Origin: Actinoalloteichus fjordicus
GTDB lineage: Bacteria > Actinomycetota > Actinomycetes > Mycobacteriales > Pseudonocardiaceae
NCBI RefSeq assembly: GCF_001941625.1
Contig: NZ_CP016076.1
Span: forward strand, 3,658,001-3,722,000
Direction of reading: 5' to 3'
DNA: 64,000 nucleotides
Under the pieces are notes generated by a model. The model was not told where the DNA came from. It ran no database searches and was given only the letters and a program-made list of their open reading frames with translations. Numbering within the stretch: position 1 is the stretch's first letter; every line of letters starts with the position of its first letter. Shown in pieces: positions 36,520 through 46,400 of the stretch. The position numbers were made by a program, and so were the translations under genes.

Positions 36520-36600
36520 GCGAAACACCCCGGAACAGACCGCCACCTCGTCGATCGGCGAGCCGCCCAGCACCTCCCGCGGCGTTCACCTCGATCGGCG
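36377..36600 (-). pseudogene. IS481 N-terminal fragment, inverted
   Basis: The minus-strand translation FRGVSRQSVHVWRRRFEKEG then TPDLADRSRRPRTSRTP and VETRICRVRREHPWG is the same HTH domain as in the remnant at 34938. Nothing of the catalytic domain is attached. Confidence 0.75.
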
Positions 36601-36624
36601 TCCACATGGTCCTCACGGCACCGC

Positions 36625-37286
36625 AAGCACCGCGGATGAACGCGTTCGCCGAACGCTGGATCTGGCCGAGAAGCAGACCCAGCTCGAAGAGATGCGCAGC
36701 CGCCAACACCAGCTGAAGACCTGGATCCAGGAGCTCGGGCCCGTCCTGGACAGCTTGAACGTGTTCCGGCAGATCGTGCGACGGTTCAAGCTTCCCTGGC
36801 CGCCGGATGTGCCCGCTCGACCCGAAGACCTCCACCCGCTGGTCGACGAACAGGACTTCGACCAGCGCGCGGCGGCTTCCGAACCGCTGTCTCGGTCCCT
36901 ACACCCTCGCCCTGCTCCTCTACGCGCTGGAGAACCCGAGTCACTGCCATCTGCCCACACTGCTGATCCTGGACTAGCCGCAGAAGAACTTCGGCCAGAA
37001 CACACACGACCAGGACCTCGCGAACCGGATGTACGAGTGGATCACCATCTACCTCGACTATCACCGGCAAGAGGTGGGAGGCCCCTTCGAACACATCCAA
37101 CTGATCATCGTGGACAACGACATCCCCAGCAAGACACGATCGAAAGTCACTAAGATCATCACCTTCGGTGCGGACACCGGATTCCTTCGCGACCTCCACC
37201 ATCCTCACGGCCGACCCCTGACCGCCGAATAACTCGACCTCGATGACCTCGAGGACGAGACCGAGACGACAGACGAACTGGCCTGA
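36625..37286 (+). pseudogene. C-terminal remnant of an SMC/Rad50-like ATPase
   Basis: A coiled-coil-like segment (AEKQTQLEEMRSRQHQLKTW) is followed by FRQIVRRFKLPWPPDVPARP. After a frameshift near 36876 comes LGPYTLALLLYALENPSHCH and LPTLLILD, a Walker B-like strand that runs into an in-frame TAG (36976-36978). The frame then continues PQKNFGQNTHDQDLANRMYE and IQLIIVDNDIP, and passes a second in-frame stop (TAA, 37230-37232) before LDLDDLEDETETTDELA and TGA at 37286. The layout matches the ATPase C-terminus of large SMC-like phage-defence proteins. One frameshift and two stops make it dead. Confidence 0.6.
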
Positions 37287-37420
37287 TAAAGCGCCCGCGA
37301 CGGCCCAGTCGACCTGCCTCATGCTCGACGATTGCATCGCCGAGAATGAGATCAATTCTGCTGCTGGCCATGGATCTGGTACGTGGTCTTCCACCCCAGC
37401 GAACGCTCGTGGTCAACGCG

Positions 37421-38801
37421 CTAGGCAGTCGACAGGCCGGTCGTGCGGTAAAGGTCACGGAAGAACGCCTCGACGACGATGCCCGCTTGCTCCTCGTCGG
37501 CGAGTTCGGCGGCGCCGAACCGATAGACGTCATAACCGCTGAGCTTGAGTTCACGGTCACCGCGCATAGTCCTGGCGTAGACGTCCGGGGCCGCTCGCTC
37601 CTTGGTGGCGTAGTGGTGCTTGCCGTCGACCTCTAGCACCACCCGCCGCCCGTAGGGCAGCAGGAGCAGGAAGTCCATCCGAAACCTCAGCAAGGCATCC
37701 TTGCCCCGCGCCTTCGCGGTCTGGGGATCCCAGTGCAGCCAGACCTCCGGCAGCAAGGCCGGAAGATCCTGCACCTGGGAGCCGTGGACGCGGTGGTACT
37801 GCTCGAACAGGTGGCGCTGCGGAGGCGAGTTATGCGGCAGGCAGGCTGTGAGCCTGTTGTACAGGTCCCACTTGGCTTCGTTGTCGCTGTCCAGGCCGCG
37901 CGTCTCCCGCCACCATGCCTGGAGGTCGCGCCACCGCAGCCCATCGCTGCCGATGGGTCGGTCGTAGACCAGGACGTCGTCAGGGTCTCCGAGGATCTCG
38001 ACGTCGTTGTCGACCGCGTCGCGGAACCGCAGGTCGGGCTTCTTACCGATGGAGGCGAAGATCAGGTTCTTCGGGCGGCCGCGGTGCGAGCCGACGGAGA
38101 CCACGCTGAACACCGGGTAACCGTCGCGCGCACCGGTCTCCCGCAGTTCGACCCCGGCCTGGCGCAAGTGTGGGTTGACCGCCTCGACGAACGCTCGCTG
38201 TGCCCGCTCGTCGCAGCTGAGGTCACCCGACGCCAGCCGCTCCAGGAAGACCCCGAACCGGGCGTCGAGGGCCTTGAAGGCGCCGAGTTCCTCGAACAGC
38301 TCCTCGGTCGACCAGTCCCCGGGATTGCGGAAGACGTGCCGGTCGATGCGCGCACGCAGGTTGCGCTCACCGTCGCCGAAGACCGCATCAAGCGGGTCGT
38401 CGTCCAGGATCCACAAATCGTCCAGGACCTGGGTGAACCGGTCGGAGTGGTGGACGATGTTAGGAAGGTCCAGGGCACGGGCCAACTCACGCCGCACCCG
38501 CGCCGGAATAGAGGCATATGCCCTCAGGCCCCCACAGCTCGTCCTCGACGCCGATGCGCTCCTTGACAGGCAGCGAGCCGGTGGCCATTACCCTCCGCGC
38601 GACCTCCACCAGAGCCGAGTCCGGCACGGCCACGAAGCTGGCCAAGGCCCGCCGGTACTTCGTCCCTTCCGATGGAGGCGTCGGCAGGCCGAGAGCGTCA
38701 CAGTCAGCGGCCAACTTGGCATGGGTGGCCGACTCACTCAGGCGTCGCGGCAGGAAGTCGAGAGCTTTACGCAAGGTCGTCAGGTCTGTGGAACCGGCCA
38801 T
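37421..38801 (-). pseudogene. AbiJ-like protein with PD-(D/E)xK nuclease domain, 1-nt frameshift
   Basis: From ATG 38801 (MAGSTDLTTLRKALDFLPRR) the frame runs through KYRRALASFVAVPDSALVEV to ELWGPE. One extra G near 38520-38526 then shifts it; removing it continues AYASIPARVRRELARALDLP. The rest is open to 37421. The C-terminal 130 residues form a restriction-endonuclease-like fold: FRMDFLLLLPYGRRVVLEVD then GKHHYAT and DRELKLSGYDVYRFGA, with Asp, Glu and Lys of a PD-(D/E)xK site. AbiJ-related proteins are abortive-infection/defence factors. The break is in a G-run, so a sequencing error is a live alternative. It faces away from the PLD gene, 117 nt apart. Confidence 0.7.
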
Positions 38802-38917
38802 CGGCCGATGATGCCAGACCGACATCCCGATCCCAGACAGCCGATGACACTCGACCGCTCTGGTATATGAAACAGCCTCCAGGAGCCCGTCCCTTTGATT
38901 GGCCTACCGTAGTCAAC

Positions 38918-39778
38918 ATGAGCGAACCGCATGCCGGATTCCCGACAGGATTCGACCACCGGTTCCTCGGCCTGCTCGCCGGGACCGACAAGGCGTTCTT
39001 CGGCTTGGACGTGCTGCGCGGTCTGGTCGACGGCATCAACGACCACCGCCGCGAGCACGACACCGACAAGCCCTTCCGCACGCTGGGTCCGGCGCTGCTG
39101 GGCGCGTTCCTGTGGCTGGACGACAACGAGTTGATCCAGTCCATTGCCAACTACTCCGCGGCCTGCGTCGTGGTCAGCAAGCAGCAGGCAGCCACCGGTA
39201 AACGGAGCGACAAGCAGCGGAGGACCTTCGACAAGCTGCGCGCGGTCTGCGACAACGGTAATGGCTTCCCCACCCGCGCATGTCCCGAACTGACCGACCT
39301 GGCCCCAGGACACAACGGCCGTCCAGTAGTCGTCGGTCCTCATGACGCTCCGTTCGAGATCGACGTACCCGTCTTCCGGTCCATCGGACCCCGCCGCGTC
39401 GGCAACCACCTAGTGCCCATCCTGCACACCAAAATGGTGCTGCTGGGCCACCTGTGGTGGCACGACGAAGGCGCCGACGGCCACGTCGAGGACGTCATCG
39501 GCTTCACCCCGCAGAAGCTGTGGCTGGCCAGCGCCAACGGCACCACCAGCTCCCGCCGCAACCTCGAATTCGGCCTCTGGCTCACCGACCCAGATCTGCT
39601 CGAAGCAACCCGCGCCTTCCTGACCTGCGTCATCCGACACTCCGAAGACATCGACCCGTCAAGTGATTTGTTCGACCCGGAGTTCGACTCTGTCGAGTTC
39701 GACGACGAAGCGATGGCCGAGGCAGCGGCCGAGTTGGCCGGAGACGACCTTGCTGATCACGATTACCGCTACCCGTGA
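38918..39778 (+). CDS. Phospholipase D-like (HKD) nuclease-family protein
   Basis: A 286-aa protein from ATG 38918 (MSEPHAGFPTGFDHRFLGLL). The HxK motif is PILHTKMVLLGHLWW with His 170 and Lys 172. The downstream Asn/Ser/Glu cluster LASANGTTSSRRNLEFGLWL completes a single PLD-type active site, so the enzyme would work as a dimer. The C-terminus is acidic. PLD-fold nucleases occur in several defence systems. The gene is divergent from the AbiJ-like gene and may share its promoter region, which suggests a two-gene defence locus, though this pairing is inference. Confidence 0.75.
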   Translation: MSEPHAGFPTGFDHRFLGLLAGTDKAFFGLDVLRGLVDGINDHRREHDTDKPFRTLGPALLGAFLWLDDNELIQSIANYSAACVVVSKQQAATGKRSDKQRRTFDKLRAVCDNGNGFPTRACPELTDLAPGHNGRPVVVGPHDAPFEIDVPVFRSIGPRRVGNHLVPILHTKMVLLGHLWWHDEGADGHVEDVIGFTPQKLWLASANGTTSSRRNLEFGLWLTDPDLLEATRAFLTCVIRHSEDIDPSSDLFDPEFDSVEFDDEAMAEAAAELAGDDLADHDYRYP

Positions 39779-39784
39779 TTAGCG

Positions 39785-40591
39785 TCGTAGGCCACTTTGA
39801 TCGAATGTGTCGACGTGGCTGGTTGACATGACAACGCCGGAGGCTCTGCGTCCTCGGGCGGGTCCCTGGCCGCTGGAGGCAGTTCGCCAGGCCGTACTCG
39901 GTGGAGAACCTGCACCGGTAGTACAGCGCTCCCTTGCTCGCTGGCCCGCATCTGCCGTCCACACAGCCCGCAGCACAGCAAGCCGCGCAGTACGTACAAG
40001 CGCGGGTGCGGTGTCGTTCGCGGGTGTCGCGGTCCACTCCTTGGCGGCCATCACGTGCTGGCGCGCTCGACGTGCCGGTGTCGTCAACGGTTCGTGCACG
40101 ACGGTGTCGACCAGACCCTTGCCGGGGTCGTTTCGGCGAATCTTGCTCACATGCCCCAGTGCCACGTCATCGACGTCGACGAGGGCCTCGTCCTTGCGCT
40201 GCTTATTCCATACCTGCCGCCCGGTGTAGCGGGAGTTGGCCAGGATGGTGCGGATCGCGCCCTTGAACCATGCGATACCCGAGCGGTGCGGGTTCCGCGA
40301 CCGGTTGTGGGCCGAGGGCGAGGCGATGTCGTCGCGGGTGAGCGCTTCAGCGATCGCGAAGATTCCCCATCCGGCCACGTACTCGGTGAAGATCCTGCGC
40401 ACGACCGGTGCCGCCAACGGGTCCGGCTCCAGCCGGTGCAGGAGTTTCCCGTCAGCGGCCTTGGCCGATCCCGGATGCGGCCTGGCGTACACCAGCCGTA
40501 GCCGAAGAGCGGGCACCCTCCAAGGAAGCTTCCCTCCACACTCGCCCGAGCGGCCAACGCGGAGCGACCCAGGATCTTGTTCCGGTTCCAC
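39785..40591 (-). pseudogene. Large serine recombinase remnant (no catalytic domain)
   Basis: The readable core, EPDPLAAPVVRRIFTEYVAG through WGIFAIAEALTRDDIASPSA and GIAWFKGAIRTILANSRYTG RQVWNKQRK, is the recombinase (PF07508-type) domain of large serine integrases. A zinc-ribbon part (GLLCCGLCGRQMRASEQGSA, YYRCRFSTEYGLANC) is split over two further frames. The N-terminal resolvase domain with the catalytic Ser is missing. It marks an old integrative element at the left edge of the Wadjet operon. Confidence 0.8.
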
Positions 40592-40632
40592 TCCCTTTGC
40601 TCATGCCATCGAACCGACAGATCAACTGGACT

Positions 40633-40649
40633 GAACTGAAGTTCAGTTC
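40633..40649. promoter_or_regulatory. Palindrome upstream of jetA, candidate operator
   Basis: GAACTGAA-G-TTCAGTTC: perfect 8-bp arms around a single base. It lies 125 nt upstream of the jetA start, between the recombinase remnant and the Wadjet operon. The size suits a dimeric repressor. A leftover recombination site is the alternative. Confidence 0.45.
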
Positions 40650-40773
40650 GCTTGGTACAAATGAGTGACGTTTCTAGAATTTCTATGCTAAGTCGCGTCG
40701 AACGGCGGATTCACTCTCGTACTGCTGCTTGCATGTACACCAGTGCACACATGCAACGACAGAAAGGGAGCAC

Positions 40774-42297
40774 GTGCGAAGGGGATCGGGCGACCGCCAG
40801 CCGCTGTTCGCTTACGTGACGGGTGACGAGGCACCCGTGTACCGCGCGATCGTCGACGTGCTCTTCGACGGTGCCGCCGAGTACCGTTCGGACCTGACCA
40901 TAACCGTGATCGAGGACGCGCTCAAGTGCTCAGATCCGCCGGTAGTCATAGAGCCGAAGGTGCTGACGGACCGGCTGACACAACTTCACATCTGGGGCAA
41001 CGTCGACCGCGACCGGGACGAGAGCTGGGCCCCTGACCTGCGATCCTACGAACTCCGAGCCTTTGTCTATAATCTCAGCTCGAAAGGAGAGGCCGCGCAC
41101 GAGGCGGTGCTCGGGCTTGAGGAGACGCTACTCAGGACGATTGGTCTGCAGCGCGTGGCCCTGCTTCACATCGGATCCGTACTCGGGGAGCTCGTGGACC
41201 AGATCGCTCTGGACACGCCGGATGGAGACACTGTTCACAACCTTGCCGTGGAATTGCATCGAACGTTTAAGACGCTCACTGGGAACACGGGGCGTTTCCT
41301 CCAGCGGGTGAACCACATCCTCAACGCTCCCGCTGTGGAAATCGACGAGTATCTGCTCTTCAAAGTGGACACGATCCACTACCTCGTCGAGTTCACCGAC
41401 CACCTCGAGAAGGTGTCGGACGACGTGGTGCTCCTGTTCTCGCGGATCGACGAGATGCCAGAGAAGTACGCGGCAGCACTGGAAGCAGGAGCGAAGGCGT
41501 CCGGCGAGCGGATCATCGACCAAGCTGGCTCCTCGATGTCCTGGACCGAAGAAGCAGTGCTGCGCATCGACGGAGTGCGGCACTGGTTCGTTCCCGTCGA
41601 CGGCACGCCGACCGGCGGACAGAGACTGCACCGCATGGTGCGGCGCGCGGTGCTGGGCATCGGTCCGCTGTTGGACCGCGTACGCGACGCACGTCTCGCC
41701 GGATCCGGTCGCGCTTCCGAACTGCTGTCGCTGGCCCGCAAGTTCACGACCGCGCCGAACGACGAGGCAGCGCACGCATTGTGGCACAACGAGTTCGGTC
41801 TCGCTGGCGCCCGACACTTCTACGACGAGGCACCTCAGGACGGCGGTCCGATCATCGGGGACTGGTGGAACGCCCCGGCAGCCCGTCACACGATTAAGCT
41901 GCGTGCAATCTCCGCCAACGACCAGACAGGCCGGGCGCGGAGGACGCCGAACCACGGGGCCACGAAGCGATTCCTCGCGGAACTCGCCCGCAAACGGCTC
42001 GCAGAGCACGAGAACGCACATCTAGCTCTCGTGCGGCTGGGCCGCACGAAACTCTCCAACATCCGGCGACTCGCTAATCACGCCACGTTGGAACTGCTCG
42101 CGCAACTAATCGCGCAGGTCCAGCAGGCACCACACGACCCGGTCCGAGGCCGGAGAACCGCATTGAGCATGGACGGCCGGTTGAATATCACGTTGGCGGA
42201 TCCGATCGCTGGCTCCGCGGCGCGGATCTCGTCACCCAGCGGTCACTGGACGCTGCCCGACTACCAGATCCACGTTCGCTGGACCGAGGAGAGCTGA
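40774..42297 (+). CDS. jetA: Wadjet type II subunit JetA (TIGR02677/DUF2397)
   Basis: A 507-aa protein from GTG 40774; AGAAAGGGAG lies just upstream. The beginning RQPLFAYVTGDEAPVYRAIV, the YRSDLTITVIEDAL region, and the long helical middle with LQRVNHILNAPAVEIDEYLL and HYLVEFTDHLEKVSDDVVLL identify the kleisin-like JetA (DUF2397) of type II Wadjet. JetA bridges the JetC SMC arms and binds JetB to form the MukF-like part of a plasmid-sensing condensin. It is the first gene of a four-gene operon in canonical order, and its stop overlaps the jetB start (TGATG). Confidence 0.9.
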   Translation: MRRGSGDRQPLFAYVTGDEAPVYRAIVDVLFDGAAEYRSDLTITVIEDALKCSDPPVVIEPKVLTDRLTQLHIWGNVDRDRDESWAPDLRSYELRAFVYNLSSKGEAAHEAVLGLEETLLRTIGLQRVALLHIGSVLGELVDQIALDTPDGDTVHNLAVELHRTFKTLTGNTGRFLQRVNHILNAPAVEIDEYLLFKVDTIHYLVEFTDHLEKVSDDVVLLFSRIDEMPEKYAAALEAGAKASGERIIDQAGSSMSWTEEAVLRIDGVRHWFVPVDGTPTGGQRLHRMVRRAVLGIGPLLDRVRDARLAGSGRASELLSLARKFTTAPNDEAAHALWHNEFGLAGARHFYDEAPQDGGPIIGDWWNAPAARHTIKLRAISANDQTGRARRTPNHGATKRFLAELARKRLAEHENAHLALVRLGRTKLSNIRRLANHATLELLAQLIAQVQQAPHDPVRGRRTALSMDGRLNITLADPIAGSAARISSPSGHWTLPDYQIHVRWTEES

Positions 42298-43409
42298 TGG
42301 TCTCAGGAGTTTCCGCCGAACATGATGCCGCAGAGCGAGCACGGACGATTCGAGCGCTACTCCACACTCCGGTGCTAAGCCGTGCCACTGACGTGTTCCG
42401 CCTCGTGTGCGACCACGATGTCTGGCTCCGGAGGTGGTTTCACGAGACCTGCGGCTGGCGACTCGTCGTCGAGGGAAGAAGGGGCTTCGCTCGTCTGCAC
42501 AAGGTCCCGGACGTGGACTCACCCGCACGACCACCGCTGCGGACACTTCGCACGGACGCGAAGCCGTTCGACCGCAGGCGGTACGCGCTGTTCTGTGTAA
42601 CCGCCGCCGCTCTGAGCCAGTTCTCCCGCAGGCAGGTTTCGTTGCAGGACCTCTCCGGTCGCATCGTGGACATCACCGGTACTGAGGACGACTTGACTCA
42701 GTACAACGCGTCAGACAAACGTGAACGCCTCGCGCTGGTCGACGTTCTGGCAATGCTTGCCGAGCTCGGCATGATCACCACCGTCGAGCGACGCGATGAC
42801 TACGAACACAACGAACACGCGAACGCTCTCTACACCATCGACGACCGCCGCCTCGCCCAGCTCGTCCTGCCACCCGATCTCGACGCGGAGGAGAGCGTCC
42901 GGCACGGTGTGATGCGCAGGCTCTTGGACGACCCCGTCCTGCACGTCGACGAGGTCGACACCGAACAGCTCGACGTTCTCAACAACTCCACCGGCTGGAT
43001 CCGCCGCCGATTGCTGGACGCGGGTCTACTGCTCGAACGCCGTGCCAGTGGCTGGTGCGCCATCGATCCGACGACTGAGTCGACAGACATGCGCTTCCCC
43101 CAAACCAACGCCATCACAGACCAGGCCGCGCTTTTAACGGTCAGCAGGCTCGGCGAGCAGTCGGACGCAGTCGGAACTTGGTTGCCTCGCATGCGTCTTC
43201 GGCAAGTGCTGACCGACGTCATGACCGAGTTCCCGCACTGGGCCAAGGGACATCGAGGCGAGGGAGGCCTCGACAGACTCACCGACGAGGTGCTGGACCT
43301 CCTGAAAGCCTTCGACCTGATCCGTCTCGACGAGCTCGGCTTCCAGCTCACACCCGTCGCGGGCCGCTTCCGCGACGTCGTCGTCACCACCACCGGAGAG
43401 AAGCGATGA
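42297..43409 (+). CDS. jetB: Wadjet type II subunit JetB (TIGR02678/DUF2398)
   Basis: A 370-aa protein whose ATG overlaps the jetA stop. It has an N-terminal winged-helix region (RTIRALLHTPVLSRATDVFR) and the family core LRRWFHETCGWRLVVEGRRG FARL, followed by RYALFCVTAAALSQFSRRQV and a second winged helix near the C-terminus (LLKAFDLIRLDELGFQLTPV). This is the MukE-like JetB (DUF2398), which binds the kleisin and DNA. The 3' end overlaps jetC by 4 nt. Confidence 0.88.
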   Translation: MVSGVSAEHDAAERARTIRALLHTPVLSRATDVFRLVCDHDVWLRRWFHETCGWRLVVEGRRGFARLHKVPDVDSPARPPLRTLRTDAKPFDRRRYALFCVTAAALSQFSRRQVSLQDLSGRIVDITGTEDDLTQYNASDKRERLALVDVLAMLAELGMITTVERRDDYEHNEHANALYTIDDRRLAQLVLPPDLDAEESVRHGVMRRLLDDPVLHVDEVDTEQLDVLNNSTGWIRRRLLDAGLLLERRASGWCAIDPTTESTDMRFPQTNAITDQAALLTVSRLGEQSDAVGTWLPRMRLRQVLTDVMTEFPHWAKGHRGEGGLDRLTDEVLDLLKAFDLIRLDELGFQLTPVAGRFRDVVVTTTGEKR

Positions 43410-46400
43410 CCACCACGGCTCCCGCGGAGTTGCTCTACAGCCCTGCCCGCCCGTCGCGGCGACGTTGGGAACCGGTGCGCGCCGGTATCACCGGTCTCTT
43501 CCACTACGACGAACAGATCTTCACCTTCCACCGCGGACGGCTGCTGCTTCGCGGTAACAATGGGTCCGGCAAGTCGATGGCGCTAGAGGTGCTGCTTCCC
43601 TACGTGCTGGACGCCGACCTCGCGCCGGAACGACTGTCGACCTTCGGCGTCCGCGACCGCGGCATGTTCTTGTGGTTGCTCGGTCACGACCCGGATGAGG
43701 GCCGCGCCAGCGCACGTGGCTACGTGTGGGTCGAGTTCGGCAGGATCACCGACAACGGTGATGAGTTTTACACAGTCGGCGCCGGACTGCATGGTGCCCG
43801 TGCGAGCAAACGCGTGACCGCCTGGTACTTCACCACGGCAGGCCGGGTGGGTCACCAGTTCGAGCTCGGCGTCGCGGGCACGGAGCCCAAGAGCTCGAAC
43901 CAGCTCGCTGCCGCGTTGGCCGATCTCAATGCCGCAGGTGTGATCGGCCGTGTCCACCCGACGCCGGACGCCCATCGCCAGGAGGTCAACCGGGTCCTCT
44001 TCGGACTCGACGATCGCCAGTTCGAGGCGCTCCGCAAGACGTTGCTGCATCTGCGCAAGCCCAAGCTGTCGGACAAGCTCTCCGAGACCAAGCTGGACGA
44101 GGTCCTTCGCGACTCGTTGCCGTCGGTGAATCAGGCGATCATCGACGAGCTGGCGGACGGCTTCGAGCGGTTGGACAGGCACCGCGAGATTATCGCCGAG
44201 CTCACCGCAGCCCACGCGGCGCTGGCTGAGATCAGCACCGCGTACACCGACTTCCTCAACCTGCTGGTCGGCCGCCGGGCGGCCGATGTCGTCGATGCGG
44301 TCCAGGAGGCCGACAAGACCGGGAAGCTCGCGGCCAAGGCTGCAGAAGACTGCGCGAACGCCGAGAGTTCCCTGGCGCAAACGCAAAAGCAGACGGAGAA
44401 AGTGCGATCCGAGATACGGTCGCTCGGCATCGAGATCGAGTCGATTAGGATGCTCGACCTCTACAAGGAGGGTGCCGAGCTGACGCCCCTGCGGGAGAAG
44501 GCCGCTGCGTTGACCTCGTTGGCGAAAGCAAGCCGCGACCAGGCCGCAGAACTTCAGCACGCGGCAGCACGGTCGCGAGAAGCGGCAATCTCGGCAGCTG
44601 CCGATGCCAACACCGCTGCTCTCACGCGAGACGAGCGAGCAGCGAGAGCCGATTCCATTGCCTCTCTCTTGCCGCACGCCGCGCTGTCAACGCTGGCAGC
44701 AACGCTGGTCAGGCACCTCGACGGGTCCTCCGAGGACAGTTTCGCTGCACTGGCAGAGCTGCGCGACACGGTGCGCGCTCGGATTGAGGAGCTGGACCGC
44801 CTACGTGACCTGGTCAGCCGATCGCACAAGGCGCTCCAGCTGGCCCGCGTGGCCGCCGAGGCTACGACCAAGGCGAAGTACCGCGTGGTCGACGCCGAAA
44901 AGGATGCCGAGGACGCCCGAACCGTCAGGAGCGAAGAGCTCTCAAACTACCTCGCCGCAGTGACCGAGTGGATCGCCGGCAGCACTCAGCTCGTGCTCGG
45001 CTCGACGCCACCGGAGACGTGGCCGTCCGAGTTCCCCGAACGTGCGGTCAGGCGGTGGTCCGATGGTGCGGCTCAGACTCGCCGCACCGCCCTGGCGGCT
45101 GAGGCTCGCGCGTTGGAGTCGATTCTGTCTGCCGTGACCCCGCTCGTACGGCAAGCGGCAGACCTGTCAACCCGAGGTCAGGCGCTCGGACTGTCGCTAT
45201 CGACGGTGTGGACGAAGGCCAGCCTCGTGCGAGATGCGCGAATCGACTTCGCGGAGAGGGTGAGCACCTGGTTCATCAACCTCGTCGAACTGACCCGCAC
45301 AGCGGAGGTACCGGAGGTCCTCCGCGTGCCCGCACCACGCGAGCTCCACCGCGACGATGTGGTCGAGTGGGCATCAAAAGCCGCAACCGTGCGCCTGATC
45401 GCACTCGAACGCGAGGCGACCGTGATCAAGAGCGAGCTGGCTTCGTTGCAGGAGGTTCTGACTCAGAAGCAGGGTGAACACAGTCGCCTGGAGTCGGGAG
45501 GCTTGCCACGGCTGCCAGTTCCCGCCGAGCGGCTTGCCGATCGCGAAGGCCGCGTGGGCTCGCCGCTGTTCCTCCTCGTGGACTTCGTGCCCGGACTGGA
45601 CCAGGGCGATCACCAGCGGGCCATGCTGGAGGCTGCGCTGGTGGGTTCCGAACTCGCTGACGCGTGGGTGTTCCCGGACGGCACGATCGCAGCGGGCCCG
45701 GATGGCGAACCCCTTCTCGACGTCCAGATCAGCACTCAGCAGCCAGCTGTGCGCGCTCCCCTGTCGGCCGCGTTGTGCCCGGACCCAGCCTTGCCCCCGG
45801 ACGGGCCAGTCTCCGCGGAGGTGGTGCGTGCCATGCTCGCCAGGATCGGTCTCGCCGACACGGCTGCCGAGACCAGTGACGGCCTCACTGTGGCGTGGGA
45901 CGGCACCTGGTCCTCCGGTCCGTTGCGCGGCGCGTTTCAAAAGAACCAAGTCGAGCTCATCGGCGCGGGTAGTCGCGAAGCGATGCGCCTGCGTCTCATT
46001 GCCGACCTCGCCGTAGAGATCAGCAACCTCGAATCCGCCAGCTCCGAGCTGCAGGAGAAGCTGCGGGCCTCCCAGCGGACTGCGGCTCAGGCCGAGCTGG
46101 AACGCGGCTCGGTTCCGGCGAATCAACAGGTGCGGGCAGCAGAAAGCGAGCAGTCGCAAGCAATCAGCGACACCGCCGCCCTGCTTCGCCGCGTCATCGA
46201 AGAGACCGACGCGTTGGCCGCGGCAGCGCACCAGGTCACGTCCGCAGCGCTGAACACGTTGTCCTCCTTGGGTTTGTCACACGAGCTGCCAGGTACTCAT
46301 CTGACCTTCGCCCAGATCGAGGCCGGGGTTGCCGGGACGATCACGTCGATGCTCGACGGGGTGTGGACCGACAAGCCGGATGAGCCGGACGTGACGGCTG

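Noticed and set aside
36970-37240. In-frame TAG and TAA in the SMC-like gene as possible stop-codon recoding
   Set aside because: Two different stop codons plus a frameshift are present, and the TAG sits where a Ser codon (TCG) is expected; no recoding element is seen.
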